A stretch of DNA of 64,000 nucleotides from an uncultured Granulosicoccus sp. (GTDB lineage Bacteria; Pseudomonadota; Gammaproteobacteria; Granulosicoccales; Granulosicoccaceae): the NCBI GenBank assembly GCA_947499955.1, contig CANMQI010000016.1, forward strand, positions 62,001 through 126,000, written 5' to 3'. Positions 55,328 to 63,547 of the stretch are shown piece after piece (the first letter of the stretch is position 1; every line of letters begins with the position of its first letter). The translations under genes were made by a program, and so were the position numbers. The notes beneath the pieces were generated by a model. That model was given only the letters and a program-made list of their open reading frames with translations, had not been told where the DNA came from and did not search any database.

Positions 55328-57289
55328 ATGAATCGCAGCATCTCCGGTATTGCCAGCAAGCCCGCTTTCCTCGTTCCACTACTGGCCTGCGGGCTGATCA
55401 GCAGTGTGCAGGCTGCGGATCTGCAGTTGCGGCTGATGCAGACCACCGACCTGCACATGCATGCACTGAATTTCGATTATTACAAGAACACGGAGGTCAA
55501 TGATTTCGGGTTGGCCAGAACGGCAACGCTGATCAGGGATGCCCGCGCCGAGGCGCGCAACAGTCTGCTGTTCGACAACGGTGATCTGCTGCAGGGCAAC
55601 CCCATGGGCGACTATATGGCGCGCTCTCGCGGACTCAGCTACGGCGAGATTCACCCCATGTTCAAGGCGATGAATCTGTTGGGTTATGACGCTGCCAACA
55701 TTGGCAATCACGAATTCAACTACGGTCTGGACTTTCTGCTCAAGTCGCTTGCGGGTGCCAATTTCCCCTATGTTCTGTCCAACGTCTACACGGTGGATGG
55801 CGATGATGATCCGGCCAACGATCGCAACTACATCCAGCCTTACGTGATTCTGGACAGACGGGTCATGGATGATGATGGGCAGTGGCAGGACATCAAGGTG
55901 GGCGTCATCGGCTTCACACCACCACAGATCATGAGCTGGGACAAGGGGCATCTGGAAGGGCATGTCACGGTGCGTGGCATCGTCGAGACTGCCGAAGCAT
56001 TGGTGCCGGAGATTCGCGAGGCGGGCGCCGACGTTGTTGTCGCCATCGCTCACAGTGGTATCGCCTCGTCACACCCGGATGGCTTGAAGGAAAACGCCAC
56101 GGCCGAGCTGGCACAGGTTGAGGGCATTGATGCCATCCTGTTCGGCCATGCACACAGCGTCTTCCCCTCCGAAGCCTATGAGGGCTTTCCCGGGGCCGAT
56201 CTGGAGAAAGGCACGTTGCACGGCGTACCAGCCGTCATGCCCGGATTCTGGGGAAGCCATCTGGGTATCATCGACCTGACACTGACTCAGGATGGCGATG
56301 CCTGGACGGTCAGCGACAGTGCCGTCGAGAATCGCGCCGTCTTCCGTCGCGAAGGGCGCGACAGCATCCCCGTGGTCGGCTCCCAGCAGGACATCGTTGA
56401 TGCCGTTGCCAGTGAGCATGAAGCCACCATCGAATGGGTGGGGCAGGCAGTCGGCAGCATCAGTTCACCGATCAACAGTTTCTTTGCGCTGGTGCAGGAT
56501 GATCCATCCATCCAGATCGTCAATAATGCCCAGACCTGGTACGGCAAGCAGATCATCGAAGGTACCGAGTATGAAGGCTTGCCGGTACTCTCCGCCGGTG
56601 CGCCATTCAAGGCGGGTGGTCGAGGCGGGCCGGATTACTTCACCGATCTGCCCGCCGGTGAGATCGCGATTCGCAATGTCGCCGATCTGTACATCTATCC
56701 CAATACCGCGCGTCTGGTGAAGCTCAATGGGGCTCAGGTGCATGAATGGCTGGAACGTTCTGCTGCCCAGTTCAATCAGATCGATCCGTCCTCCACCGAG
56801 CCACAGGAACTGATCAGTGAGACCCATCCGTCCTATAACTTCGATGTCATTGACGGGGTCACCTATCTGATCGATGTCACCCAGCCACCGCGCTATGGTG
56901 ACAAGGGCGAGCTGCTGGACGAAACTGCCCATCGCATCATCAACCTGGGCTTCAACGGCGATCCAATCGATCCCGAACAGGAATTCGTTGTCGTGACCAA
57001 TAACTACCGCGCCGGTGGCGGTGGGAATTTCCCGGCGCTCGATGGCAGCACCATTATCGTCGAGGCGCCGCAAACCAATCGTCAGGTACTGGTCGACTAC
57101 ATACTCGCCTCAGGGGAAATCGACCCCAAGGCCGACGACAACTGGAGTTTTGCACCCATTGCTGGCGACGTGCAGGTGCAGTTCCAGACATCACCGGCGG
57201 CGGCCGAAGCCAGCAATGCCGAGCGTTTCGAATTCATCGATACGCTGGAGAGCGGTTTTGCCAGTTACCGGATTCCACTGTCCGAGTAG
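55328..57289 (+). CDS. 2',3'-cyclic-nucleotide 2'-phosphodiesterase/3'-nucleotidase (CpdB-like)
   Basis: A 653-residue periplasmic phosphatase, the usual CpdB length. Signal peptide VPLLACGLISSVQA. The metal motifs are LMQTTDLHMHALNFDYY, LLFDNGDLLQGNPMG and IGNHEFNYGLDFL. AIAHSGIASS and LFGHAHSVFP follow, and the C-terminal domain ends with NNYRAGGGGNFPALDG. It is the second nucleotidase-family gene in the window and differs from the 543-residue one in substrate-pocket motifs. A weak promoter (CTGACA, 16 bp, TAAACT at 55264-55291) may precede it. Confidence 0.92.
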   Translation: MNRSISGIASKPAFLVPLLACGLISSVQAADLQLRLMQTTDLHMHALNFDYYKNTEVNDFGLARTATLIRDARAEARNSLLFDNGDLLQGNPMGDYMARSRGLSYGEIHPMFKAMNLLGYDAANIGNHEFNYGLDFLLKSLAGANFPYVLSNVYTVDGDDDPANDRNYIQPYVILDRRVMDDDGQWQDIKVGVIGFTPPQIMSWDKGHLEGHVTVRGIVETAEALVPEIREAGADVVVAIAHSGIASSHPDGLKENATAELAQVEGIDAILFGHAHSVFPSEAYEGFPGADLEKGTLHGVPAVMPGFWGSHLGIIDLTLTQDGDAWTVSDSAVENRAVFRREGRDSIPVVGSQQDIVDAVASEHEATIEWVGQAVGSISSPINSFFALVQDDPSIQIVNNAQTWYGKQIIEGTEYEGLPVLSAGAPFKAGGRGGPDYFTDLPAGEIAIRNVADLYIYPNTARLVKLNGAQVHEWLERSAAQFNQIDPSSTEPQELISETHPSYNFDVIDGVTYLIDVTQPPRYGDKGELLDETAHRIINLGFNGDPIDPEQEFVVVTNNYRAGGGGNFPALDGSTIIVEAPQTNRQVLVDYILASGEIDPKADDNWSFAPIAGDVQVQFQTSPAAAEASNAERFEFIDTLESGFASYRIPLSE

Positions 57290-57392
57290 TCCTGTGCCAG
57301 GCAACGTGCCTGGTCAATCCTGCCACAAGCCGGCAGCATGACGCTGCTGGCTCCTCTTCGTTGTCATGATTTTTCGAAGGTAAACGTCTCCT

Positions 57393-58046
57393 ATGGATTG
57401 GCTTTCAAAATTTCCGGCCCTGTCGCATCTGTCTGTTGCGGATCATGATCTGCTGCTGCGTGAGAGCAAGATCATCAAGGCACCGGCTGATACGGTCATC
57501 TTCGGCCCTGGTCAGAAGCCGGACAATCTGCTCATGGTTCTGAACGGTACGGTTCGGGTGCAGCATCTGTCGGAGAAGGGGCGGGAGATCGTTCTGTACC
57601 GCGTCAAGGGCGGTCAGAGCTGTGTGCTCACCACCTCCTGTCTGTTGGCCCACGAGGAGTACTCAGCCTCGGGTGTGACAGAAACCGAGGTGGAGGCGGT
57701 TGCCATTCCGCGCAAGCTGTTCGACAGGCTGCTGGAGCAGTCCAGCGAGTTCCGGCAATTCGTCTTTCATGCCTATTCTCGCCGTATCAGTGACCTGTTT
57801 CTGATGGTGGAAGAAGTGGCCTTCCAGCGCATGGACGTGCGGGTTGCGCAGAAGCTGCTGGAGCTGGCCGGTGGCGAACCGGACATCGATATCACCCATC
57901 AGCAACTGTCGGCCGAACTGGGCACCGCACGCGAAGTCATATCCCGCCAACTGGCCGAATTCCAGCGCCGCGAATGGATACGCCAGACGCGTGGTCATAT
58001 CAGCTTGCTCGATAATGCAGCTCTGCACAGGCTGGCCCATCAGTGA
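57393..58046 (+). CDS. Crp/Fnr-family transcriptional regulator
   Basis: A 217-residue regulator. Residues about 10-120 form the cyclic-nucleotide-binding-type beta roll (DTVIFGPGQKPDNLLMVLNGTVRVQ). A dimer helix follows, and the C-terminal winged helix-turn-helix is ITHQQLSAELGTAREVISRQLAEFQRR. The N-terminal cysteine cluster of Fnr is absent, and the loop cysteines in GGQSCVLTTSCLLAHEEY may serve another sensing role. Ligand unknown. It lies about 100 bp after the CpdB-like gene. Confidence 0.88.
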   Translation: MDWLSKFPALSHLSVADHDLLLRESKIIKAPADTVIFGPGQKPDNLLMVLNGTVRVQHLSEKGREIVLYRVKGGQSCVLTTSCLLAHEEYSASGVTETEVEAVAIPRKLFDRLLEQSSEFRQFVFHAYSRRISDLFLMVEEVAFQRMDVRVAQKLLELAGGEPDIDITHQQLSAELGTAREVISRQLAEFQRREWIRQTRGHISLLDNAALHRLAHQ

Positions 58047-58414
58047 GCAGGCCTCTGGTGTACGGTTGTCGCCTTTCCAGGTAGTGGCGAATGTCCTGCA
58101 CGAGAGCAGGGCTGCCGAGCAGTGTATCGATGCCGTTCCGCGTGTGTGGCAGGAGCGCTTGCCGATAGGCTGATGTCCTCCGGTGCTTGCACCGCCAGAG
58201 CTCTGAGCAGCGCGGGATGGCTGGAGTCTCGGCGGCTGGTGTCGCGGTTCATCCATGCTCATGTCAGGCCTGAGGTGGCTCGTTCGGGAATAGTGACAAA
58301 GCCGCTAGCACACATTTTGCAGTAGTCAAGGGCCAAACAACAGGTTCTTTCAATATTCGTCTGGCATTCAACTTGCGATTCCCCTCTCATTCGACCTGCA
58401 GGTTAGGCAGTTGC
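58047..58414. other. gap, possibly with remains of a minus-strand gene
   Basis: No intact gene is supported. On the minus strand the segment from about 58255 to 58003 reads sensibly in two successive frames. NRDTSRRDSSHPALLRAL with VQAPEDISLSASA is followed, in a shifted frame, by LLPHTRNGIDTLLGSPALVQ and DIRHYLERRQPYTRGLLT, ending with a stop inside the Crp/Fnr gene. This looks like a frameshifted small gene but has no recognised relative, so it may equally be chance. Confidence 0.25.
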
Positions 58415-59239
58415 ATGAGATCAGACAGACAACAATTCGCATTACCCCCGGGAATCCTCCTGGCAGGCGCTATCGCGCTGGCGGCAGCACTCCTGTGTCT
58501 GATGTTCGCACTGGGTGGGGGTGTCGTGGCCGTGACAGCAAACAGCCTGGTGGTCGGTTTGATGGTGCGCCATATTCTGGGAGAGCCACAACGTGTGTTG
58601 ATGAAGGTGCGCTCGCGGACATCGGCCTTGCAGGATATTGCCTATCGCGACAGTCTGACCGGCTTGCCCAATCGCCGCTTCTTCATCTGGTATCTGGAGC
58701 AGAACCTGGCCATGCGCATGCAGAACCGCCGCCGCGGCTCGCGAGTCAATCGTGTGGTGCTGTTCGATCTCAATGGCTTCAAGGCCGTCAACGATACCTA
58801 CGGGCATGAGGCGGGTGATGAGCTGCTCAAGTTCATTGCCGTGACACTGACGGCCTATCTGCCTTCCGATGCCTTGTTGGCGCGGCTCGGCGGTGATGAA
58901 TTCGTGGTGCTGGTTCGTGACAGCCACGGCGGTCGCAAGACGCGGGAAGTGGAAGCCACGATTCGCAAGGCAGCCGAGACCGTGTTTGTCTTTGACGGTC
59001 AGGACATCAGTGTTTCTGCCAGTGTCGGGGTCTCCTCGCCGGCGGCAGCACGCTCCACGGCCGAGCAACTGCTGCGCGAATCGGATCAGCGCATGTATGC
59101 CGACAAGATTGCCGGCAAGGCGGCGCGCCAGGAAGTGGTGTTGGACGAGCCCGACGAGGTCATGTCCAGCGTCAAGCCGTCACTGAACGAACGTCGTCGG
59201 ATCCGTGCGCGCCTGATGCTGTCAGCGAGCAGTCGCTGA
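58415..59239 (+). CDS. diguanylate cyclase (GGDEF domain)
   Basis: A 274-residue membrane-linked enzyme that makes cyclic di-GMP. Two hydrophobic segments (GILLAGAIALAAALLCLMFAL and GGGVVAVTANSLVVGLM) anchor the N-terminus. The cytoplasmic domain has DSLTGLPNRRFFIWYLEQN, LFDLNGFKAVNDTYGHEAGD, and the active-site motif RLGGDEF. No I-site RxxD is seen five residues upstream of GGDEF (the stretch reads LPSDALLARL), so product inhibition may be absent. ATG at 58415; the frame opens at a TTG upstream. Confidence 0.9.
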   Translation: MRSDRQQFALPPGILLAGAIALAAALLCLMFALGGGVVAVTANSLVVGLMVRHILGEPQRVLMKVRSRTSALQDIAYRDSLTGLPNRRFFIWYLEQNLAMRMQNRRRGSRVNRVVLFDLNGFKAVNDTYGHEAGDELLKFIAVTLTAYLPSDALLARLGGDEFVVLVRDSHGGRKTREVEATIRKAAETVFVFDGQDISVSASVGVSSPAAARSTAEQLLRESDQRMYADKIAGKAARQEVVLDEPDEVMSSVKPSLNERRRIRARLMLSASSR

Positions 59240-59346
59240 GCTGATCATCGTGTCAGTCTCTGGCTGACGTTGCCCCTTGTTCAACCCTTGAATCATTGCC
59301 TGGTTCGATGGCCGAACCAATCGATCGCCTCACCAAAGAGGCGGTC

Positions 59347-60162
59347 TCAGCCTACTTCCACCGTAAGTTGCAGACCATCATGCGCCGGTATGACATGGGC
59401 CGGCAGTTGCTGCTGCAATATGGCGTAATCCAGCTCGGTCGCCATATTGGTCAGGATTGCCTGTTCCGGTTCGAGGCTGTCGATGAAGGCCAGGGATTCA
59501 TCCAGATTCATGTGTGAGGGGTGCCGTTCATAGCGCAAGGCATCCACGATCAGGTAGCGACACCCTTTCAGGGCTTCAAGACTGACCGGATCGGTGATGC
59601 GTTTCATGTCCGGCAGGTAGACAACATCGCCAATTCTGAAGCCCAGGGCGTGGATGTCACCGTGTTCTGCCAGCAGCGGCATCGCCGAAATACTGCCACC
59701 TTGTCCGTCAATCACGCTCGGCATGCCATGAGTGATGGTTGCCTGTTGGCAAAAGGGCGGGTAACTGCTACCCGGGGCCCGATGGAAGCAGTAGCCAAAG
59801 GGTTGCATGACGACATCGGCGGTCGCCTTGTCCATGTGTACCGTGATACTGGAACGCAGACTGATGGCCAGTTGACGCAGGTCATCCAGTCCGAAGATAT
59901 GATCGGCATGCGGATGGGTCAGTAGAACACCGTCCAGATTCACGACATTGGCAGACAACAACTGCTCACGCAGGTCTGCACCGGTATCGATGAGTGCCGT
60001 GGTGATACCCCCGTCAGCAGCGATTGCTTCTATCAGCAGGGCGCAACGACGCCGCTTGTTCAACGGGTTCTGCGGGTCACAGACACCCCATTGGTTGCCT
60101 ACACGCGGCACGCCACCCGATGAGCCGCAGCCCAGCACAGTGAATCGCAGTTTCTCAGTCAT
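59347..60162 (-). CDS. metallo-beta-lactamase-fold hydrolase (PhnP-like)
   Basis: A 271-residue phosphodiesterase-type MBL hydrolase. The opening LRFTVLGCGSSGGVPRVG and the metal motif LTHPHADHIFGLDDLR are those of PhnP and related cyclic-phosphate phosphodiesterases, which act on ribosyl cyclic phosphates. The third metal-binding His region includes VPLLAEHGDIHALGFRIG-like sequence, and the lid includes YLPDMKRITD. There is no phn operon here, so a role other than phosphonate breakdown is likely. ATG at 60162 fits better than an in-frame start at 60195. Confidence 0.85.
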   Translation of the reverse strand: MTEKLRFTVLGCGSSGGVPRVGNQWGVCDPQNPLNKRRRCALLIEAIAADGGITTALIDTGADLREQLLSANVVNLDGVLLTHPHADHIFGLDDLRQLAISLRSSITVHMDKATADVVMQPFGYCFHRAPGSSYPPFCQQATITHGMPSVIDGQGGSISAMPLLAEHGDIHALGFRIGDVVYLPDMKRITDPVSLEALKGCRYLIVDALRYERHPSHMNLDESLAFIDSLEPEQAILTNMATELDYAILQQQLPAHVIPAHDGLQLTVEVG

Positions 60163-60298
60163 TTTGCCTACAGGAATCGAGTACGGATCCGGCACGCAGG
60201 AGACCGGGTGTCGCTTGCATGCCGTTGGAACGAATTGGAACTGACTGGCACGAATGGTAGCTGATAAAGCGGTATTCGTGCCCGTTCAGTCGCTATTC

Positions 60299-61135
60299 TC
60301 AGAGATTCCAGAGCTGCATGGCATTGTTGCGCAGTAGAGCCGCCTTTTCGTCCGCCGAACAGCCGTCGATCAGTGCATGTGTTGCTGCCACCCAGGTCTC
60401 GATGCGACCACCCTGGGTACATACGGGGCTGTCACTACCCCAGACCACCCGATCCCAACCAAACGCCTTGATGGTGTGTTCCACATAAGGGCGCATGTCA
60501 TCCAGTACCCAGTTGTCATGGTCACCGTAGGCGATCACCCCGGAGATCTTGCCAACCACATTGCTGCGACTGGCAATCTGCGTCATGTTTTCCTGCCACG
60601 GTGACATTTCTCCGGACTTCACATCAGGAACACCGCAGTGATCGAGGACAAACTGCACATCCGGGCAATGATCCACCAGTTCGATGGCCAGTGGAATCTG
60701 GCTGGGTAACACACACAGATCAAAGGTCAGACCTGTGCCTGTCAGTCGTTTGACGTTATCTCTGAAGGTGCGGGTGGTGGACAGCTCATCGGGCATGACA
60801 TGCAGGATGCGGCGAAGTCCCTTGATTTCAGCGCAAGATTGCTGCTCATCGAACCAGGCTGCGAAGTCCTCGGACTCCGGACGACAGGAAGCGATGGCAC
60901 CGCGCATCAGGCTGTCGGGTTGTTCCATCAGGGATTTCACCATGTCGGTTTCCGCATCCCGATCCTTGTCGGCTACATCCACTTCCATATGCAGCGCACC
61001 GATGATACCGATGCGGCGAGCGATGCTCGCGTAGTCCGCATAGGTGGAGTCCCGATTCAGCTTCTCGACATTGGCAAGCCAAGGGTAACTCAGCTTGTCG
61101 CGGTAGATCAGGTGCAGGTGCGTGTCGATCAACAT
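60299..61135 (-). CDS. amidohydrolase-family lactonase-like enzyme
   Basis: A 278-residue TIM-barrel hydrolase of the amidohydrolase-2 group, which includes sugar lactonases such as fuconolactonase. The metal motif DTHLHLIYRDKLSYPWL opens the protein, VQFVLDHCGVPDVKSG is the middle, and VVWGSDSPVCTQGG carries the catalytic Asp. It is divergent from the sugar ABC operon with 152 bp between starts and could hydrolyse a lactone derived from the sugar that operon imports. Confidence 0.83.
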   Translation of the reverse strand: MLIDTHLHLIYRDKLSYPWLANVEKLNRDSTYADYASIARRIGIIGALHMEVDVADKDRDAETDMVKSLMEQPDSLMRGAIASCRPESEDFAAWFDEQQSCAEIKGLRRILHVMPDELSTTRTFRDNVKRLTGTGLTFDLCVLPSQIPLAIELVDHCPDVQFVLDHCGVPDVKSGEMSPWQENMTQIASRSNVVGKISGVIAYGDHDNWVLDDMRPYVEHTIKAFGWDRVVWGSDSPVCTQGGRIETWVAATHALIDGCSADEKAALLRNNAMQLWNL

Positions 61136-61287
61136 CGGTAAGTCTCCGGTAGCGTGGGGGGTGATTGTGGGCCGAAGCGGTAGTGAATTTCAAGATAGTG
61201 CTTGATTATATTTGAAAATTGCGTTTATATTTGAAACACCTGTCGTATTCAGACACGGTGTTGTACTCACGAGTAGGGGGCATAATC
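61136..61287. promoter_or_regulatory. divergent promoter region with 12-bp direct repeats
   Basis: TTATATTTGAAA occurs twice (61206-61217 and 61225-61236), 19 bp apart centre to centre, in an AT-rich patch between divergent genes. On the plus strand TTGATT (61202) and TATATT (61226) give a promoter with an 18-bp spacer. On the minus strand TATAAT lies at 61210-61205. The repeats overlap these boxes, so they are candidate regulator-binding sites. Confidence 0.5.
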
Positions 61288-62598
61288 TTGAAAAGAACTA
61301 CACTCTGGTCAGCCACCACGCTGGCCATTCCGCTATTGGCTGTATCCGGGTTGTCGACCGCCGCAGAATTCGATGGCGTGACGCTTGATGCAAAACTCAT
61401 CGGCGGCCAGCAGTACGAGGCGCTGTATGCACGCATTGGCGACTGGGAATCCGAGACGGGTGCCAAGGTCAATGTCATCTCCAAGAAGAATCACTTTGAA
61501 CTGGACAAGGAGTTCAAGTCGGATCTGGCAGCCGGCTCACTGGGCTGGTGTGTCGGCTCGAATCACTCCTCCTTTGCATCGCAGTACCCATCCCTGTATG
61601 CCGATCTGACGCCATACCTGACGCCGGAATTCATGGCCGAATACGTGGATTCCAACATTGCCGCATCGAAGATCGGCGATAAACTGGTGATGCTGCCGCG
61701 AGCGCAGTTCGATGTGTCCGCCTTGTATTATCAGAAGAGCCTTTATGAAGACGCCGAGAAACAGGCGGCCTTCAAGAAGGAATATGGCTATGAGCTGACA
61801 CCACCGGATACCTGGCAGCAGGTCAGCGACCAGGCCGTCTTTTTCAGCGATCCGCCGAACTTCTACGGCACGCAGTTTGCCGGCAAGGACGAGGCGATCG
61901 TCGGCCGCTTCTATGAGATGGTCGTGGCCGAAGGCGGTCAGCTGTTCAATGATGACTGGTCACCGGCCTTCAACAGTGAAGCGGGTATTCGCGCGCTGGA
62001 CTGGTTCGTCAACATCTATCAGCAAGGTGCTGCGCCCAAGGGCACCACTTCCTATCTGTGGGATGAGCTGGGGCAGGGCTTTGCGTCGGGCACCATCGCC
62101 CTGAATCTTGACTGGCCCGGCTGGGCAGGCTTCTTCAACGATCCGGAAAGCTCCAAGATTGCCGGTAATGTCGGTGTCGTGGTGCAGCCGCAGGGCAGTG
62201 CCGGTATTCGTACCGGGTGGTCCGGGCATCACGGTTTCTCGGTCACTGAATCGTGCGAGAACAAGGAAGCCGCGGCCTCTCTGGTGTCCTTTCTGACCAA
62301 TGAGGAGAGCCAGACGCTGGAGAGTGCAACCGGGCCTCTGCCGACCCGCAAGGCGGTATGGGAACACGTTGTGGCCGAAGCCGAAGGTGATGCCTACCGT
62401 ACCGAAGTACTTCAAGCCTTTCAGGCGGCGGCCGAACATGCCTTTCCGGCACCCAAGACGCCTTACTGGATAGAGGCCACCAATGTCATCTACCCGGAGC
62501 TGCAGGCAGCCATTCTGGGTGACAGGACCTCGGCAGAAGCGCTGGAAGTGGCGGCGGAAGCCGTGGACGAGATGATGCGGGAAAACGGCGAGTACTAA
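61288..62598 (+). CDS. CUT1 sugar ABC transporter binding protein
   Basis: A 436-residue extracellular solute-binding protein (family 1). I place the start at TTG 61288: TAGGGGG lies 7 bases upstream and the product then begins with a signal peptide, KRTTLWSATTLAIPLLAV, ending near STAA. The mature protein begins EFDGVTLDAKLIGGQQYEALYARI, and GIRTGWSGHHGFSVTESCENKEAA is the typical C-terminal helix region. Two permease genes follow. Sugar not identified; it is likely oxidised or lactone-forming given the divergent lactonase-like gene. Confidence 0.88.
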   Translation: MKRTTLWSATTLAIPLLAVSGLSTAAEFDGVTLDAKLIGGQQYEALYARIGDWESETGAKVNVISKKNHFELDKEFKSDLAAGSLGWCVGSNHSSFASQYPSLYADLTPYLTPEFMAEYVDSNIAASKIGDKLVMLPRAQFDVSALYYQKSLYEDAEKQAAFKKEYGYELTPPDTWQQVSDQAVFFSDPPNFYGTQFAGKDEAIVGRFYEMVVAEGGQLFNDDWSPAFNSEAGIRALDWFVNIYQQGAAPKGTTSYLWDELGQGFASGTIALNLDWPGWAGFFNDPESSKIAGNVGVVVQPQGSAGIRTGWSGHHGFSVTESCENKEAAASLVSFLTNEESQTLESATGPLPTRKAVWEHVVAEAEGDAYRTEVLQAFQAAAEHAFPAPKTPYWIEATNVIYPELQAAILGDRTSAEALEVAAEAVDEMMRENGEY

Positions 62599-62623
62599 GG
62601 TGCTGATACTGGCCAACGCGCAA

Positions 62624-62644
62624 CGACGGAGCATGGCTCCGTCG
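62624..62644 (+). repeat. hairpin touching the permease start codon
   Basis: CGACGGAG-CATGG-CTCCGTCG is a perfect 8-bp stem with a 5-nt loop between the binding-protein stop and the permease start. Its last base is the first base of the GTG start codon, so folding would hide the ribosome site (GGAG in the left arm). It may protect upstream mRNA and lower permease translation. Confidence 0.6.
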
Positions 62645-63546
62645 TGACCAGACTATTCCGTCGACTACCACCGTGGCTGGCACTGCTGCTGCCGGCCATC
62701 GTGATATTGCTGGTGGTGGTGCTGGTGCCACTGCTGCTGTCCCTGTATTCGAGCTTCACGCCGTATCGCCTGACCCGCCCGGAATCGCTGTACAAGTGGA
62801 TCGGTGAATACAATTACGTCAAGGTGGCCACCGATGCCAACTTCTGGATGGCCTTCGGGCGCACGGTGTTTCTGCTGACCGTTGCCCTGAATCTGGAAAT
62901 GCTGCTGGGACTGGGGCTGGCCTTGCTGGTCAACAAGGTCACCTGGGGACAGCGTGGCTTGCGTACCATCATGATGTTTCCGATGATGTTCTCGCCCATC
63001 CTGGTGGGCTTCCAGTTCAAGTTCATCTTCAATGACAACGTCGGGCTGGTGAACAATGCCCTGCAATCGCTGGGCATCACCGATCAGGCGATTGCCTGGC
63101 TGGTGGATGGCAAGCTGGCGATGTTCTCCATCATCTTTGCCGAAGTGTGGATGTCCACCTCGGTGTTCGCCATCCTGATTCTGGCCGGTCTGTTTGCCAT
63201 TCCGCGAGATCCTCTGGAGGCGGCCAAGGTCGATGGCTGTACACCCTGGCAATCGTTTCGTCATATTAGTCTGCCGTTTCTGATGCCGTTCATCTACATT
63301 GCCATGGCCATTCGCAGTCTGGATGTGGCGCGCGCCTACGATATCGTGCAGATCATGACCAATGGCGGTCCGGCCCGACGTACCGAGCTACTGTGGACAC
63401 TGATCGGACGCACCGGCTATGTCGATGCGAAAATGGGCCTGGCCAATGCCATGGGCTATATCTCGATCTTCCTGGCCATCTTCTTCACCGTCTACTTCTT
63501 CCGGAAGCTGAACGCATCGCGCACGGCGCTGGGGTACAACGCCTGA
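62644..63546 (+). CDS. CUT1 sugar ABC transporter permease (MalF/UgpA type)
   Basis: A 300-residue inner-membrane protein with six main helices. It opens with RLFRRLPPWLALLLPAIVILL. The ABC-contact EAA-loop reads EAAKVDGCTPWQSFRHISLPFL. GTG start at 62644, with the preceding hairpin over its ribosome site. The stop is followed one base later by the next permease gene, so both are cotranscribed. Confidence 0.92.
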   Translation: MTRLFRRLPPWLALLLPAIVILLVVVLVPLLLSLYSSFTPYRLTRPESLYKWIGEYNYVKVATDANFWMAFGRTVFLLTVALNLEMLLGLGLALLVNKVTWGQRGLRTIMMFPMMFSPILVGFQFKFIFNDNVGLVNNALQSLGITDQAIAWLVDGKLAMFSIIFAEVWMSTSVFAILILAGLFAIPRDPLEAAKVDGCTPWQSFRHISLPFLMPFIYIAMAIRSLDVARAYDIVQIMTNGGPARRTELLWTLIGRTGYVDAKMGLANAMGYISIFLAIFFTVYFFRKLNASRTALGYNA

Positions 63547-63547
63547 C

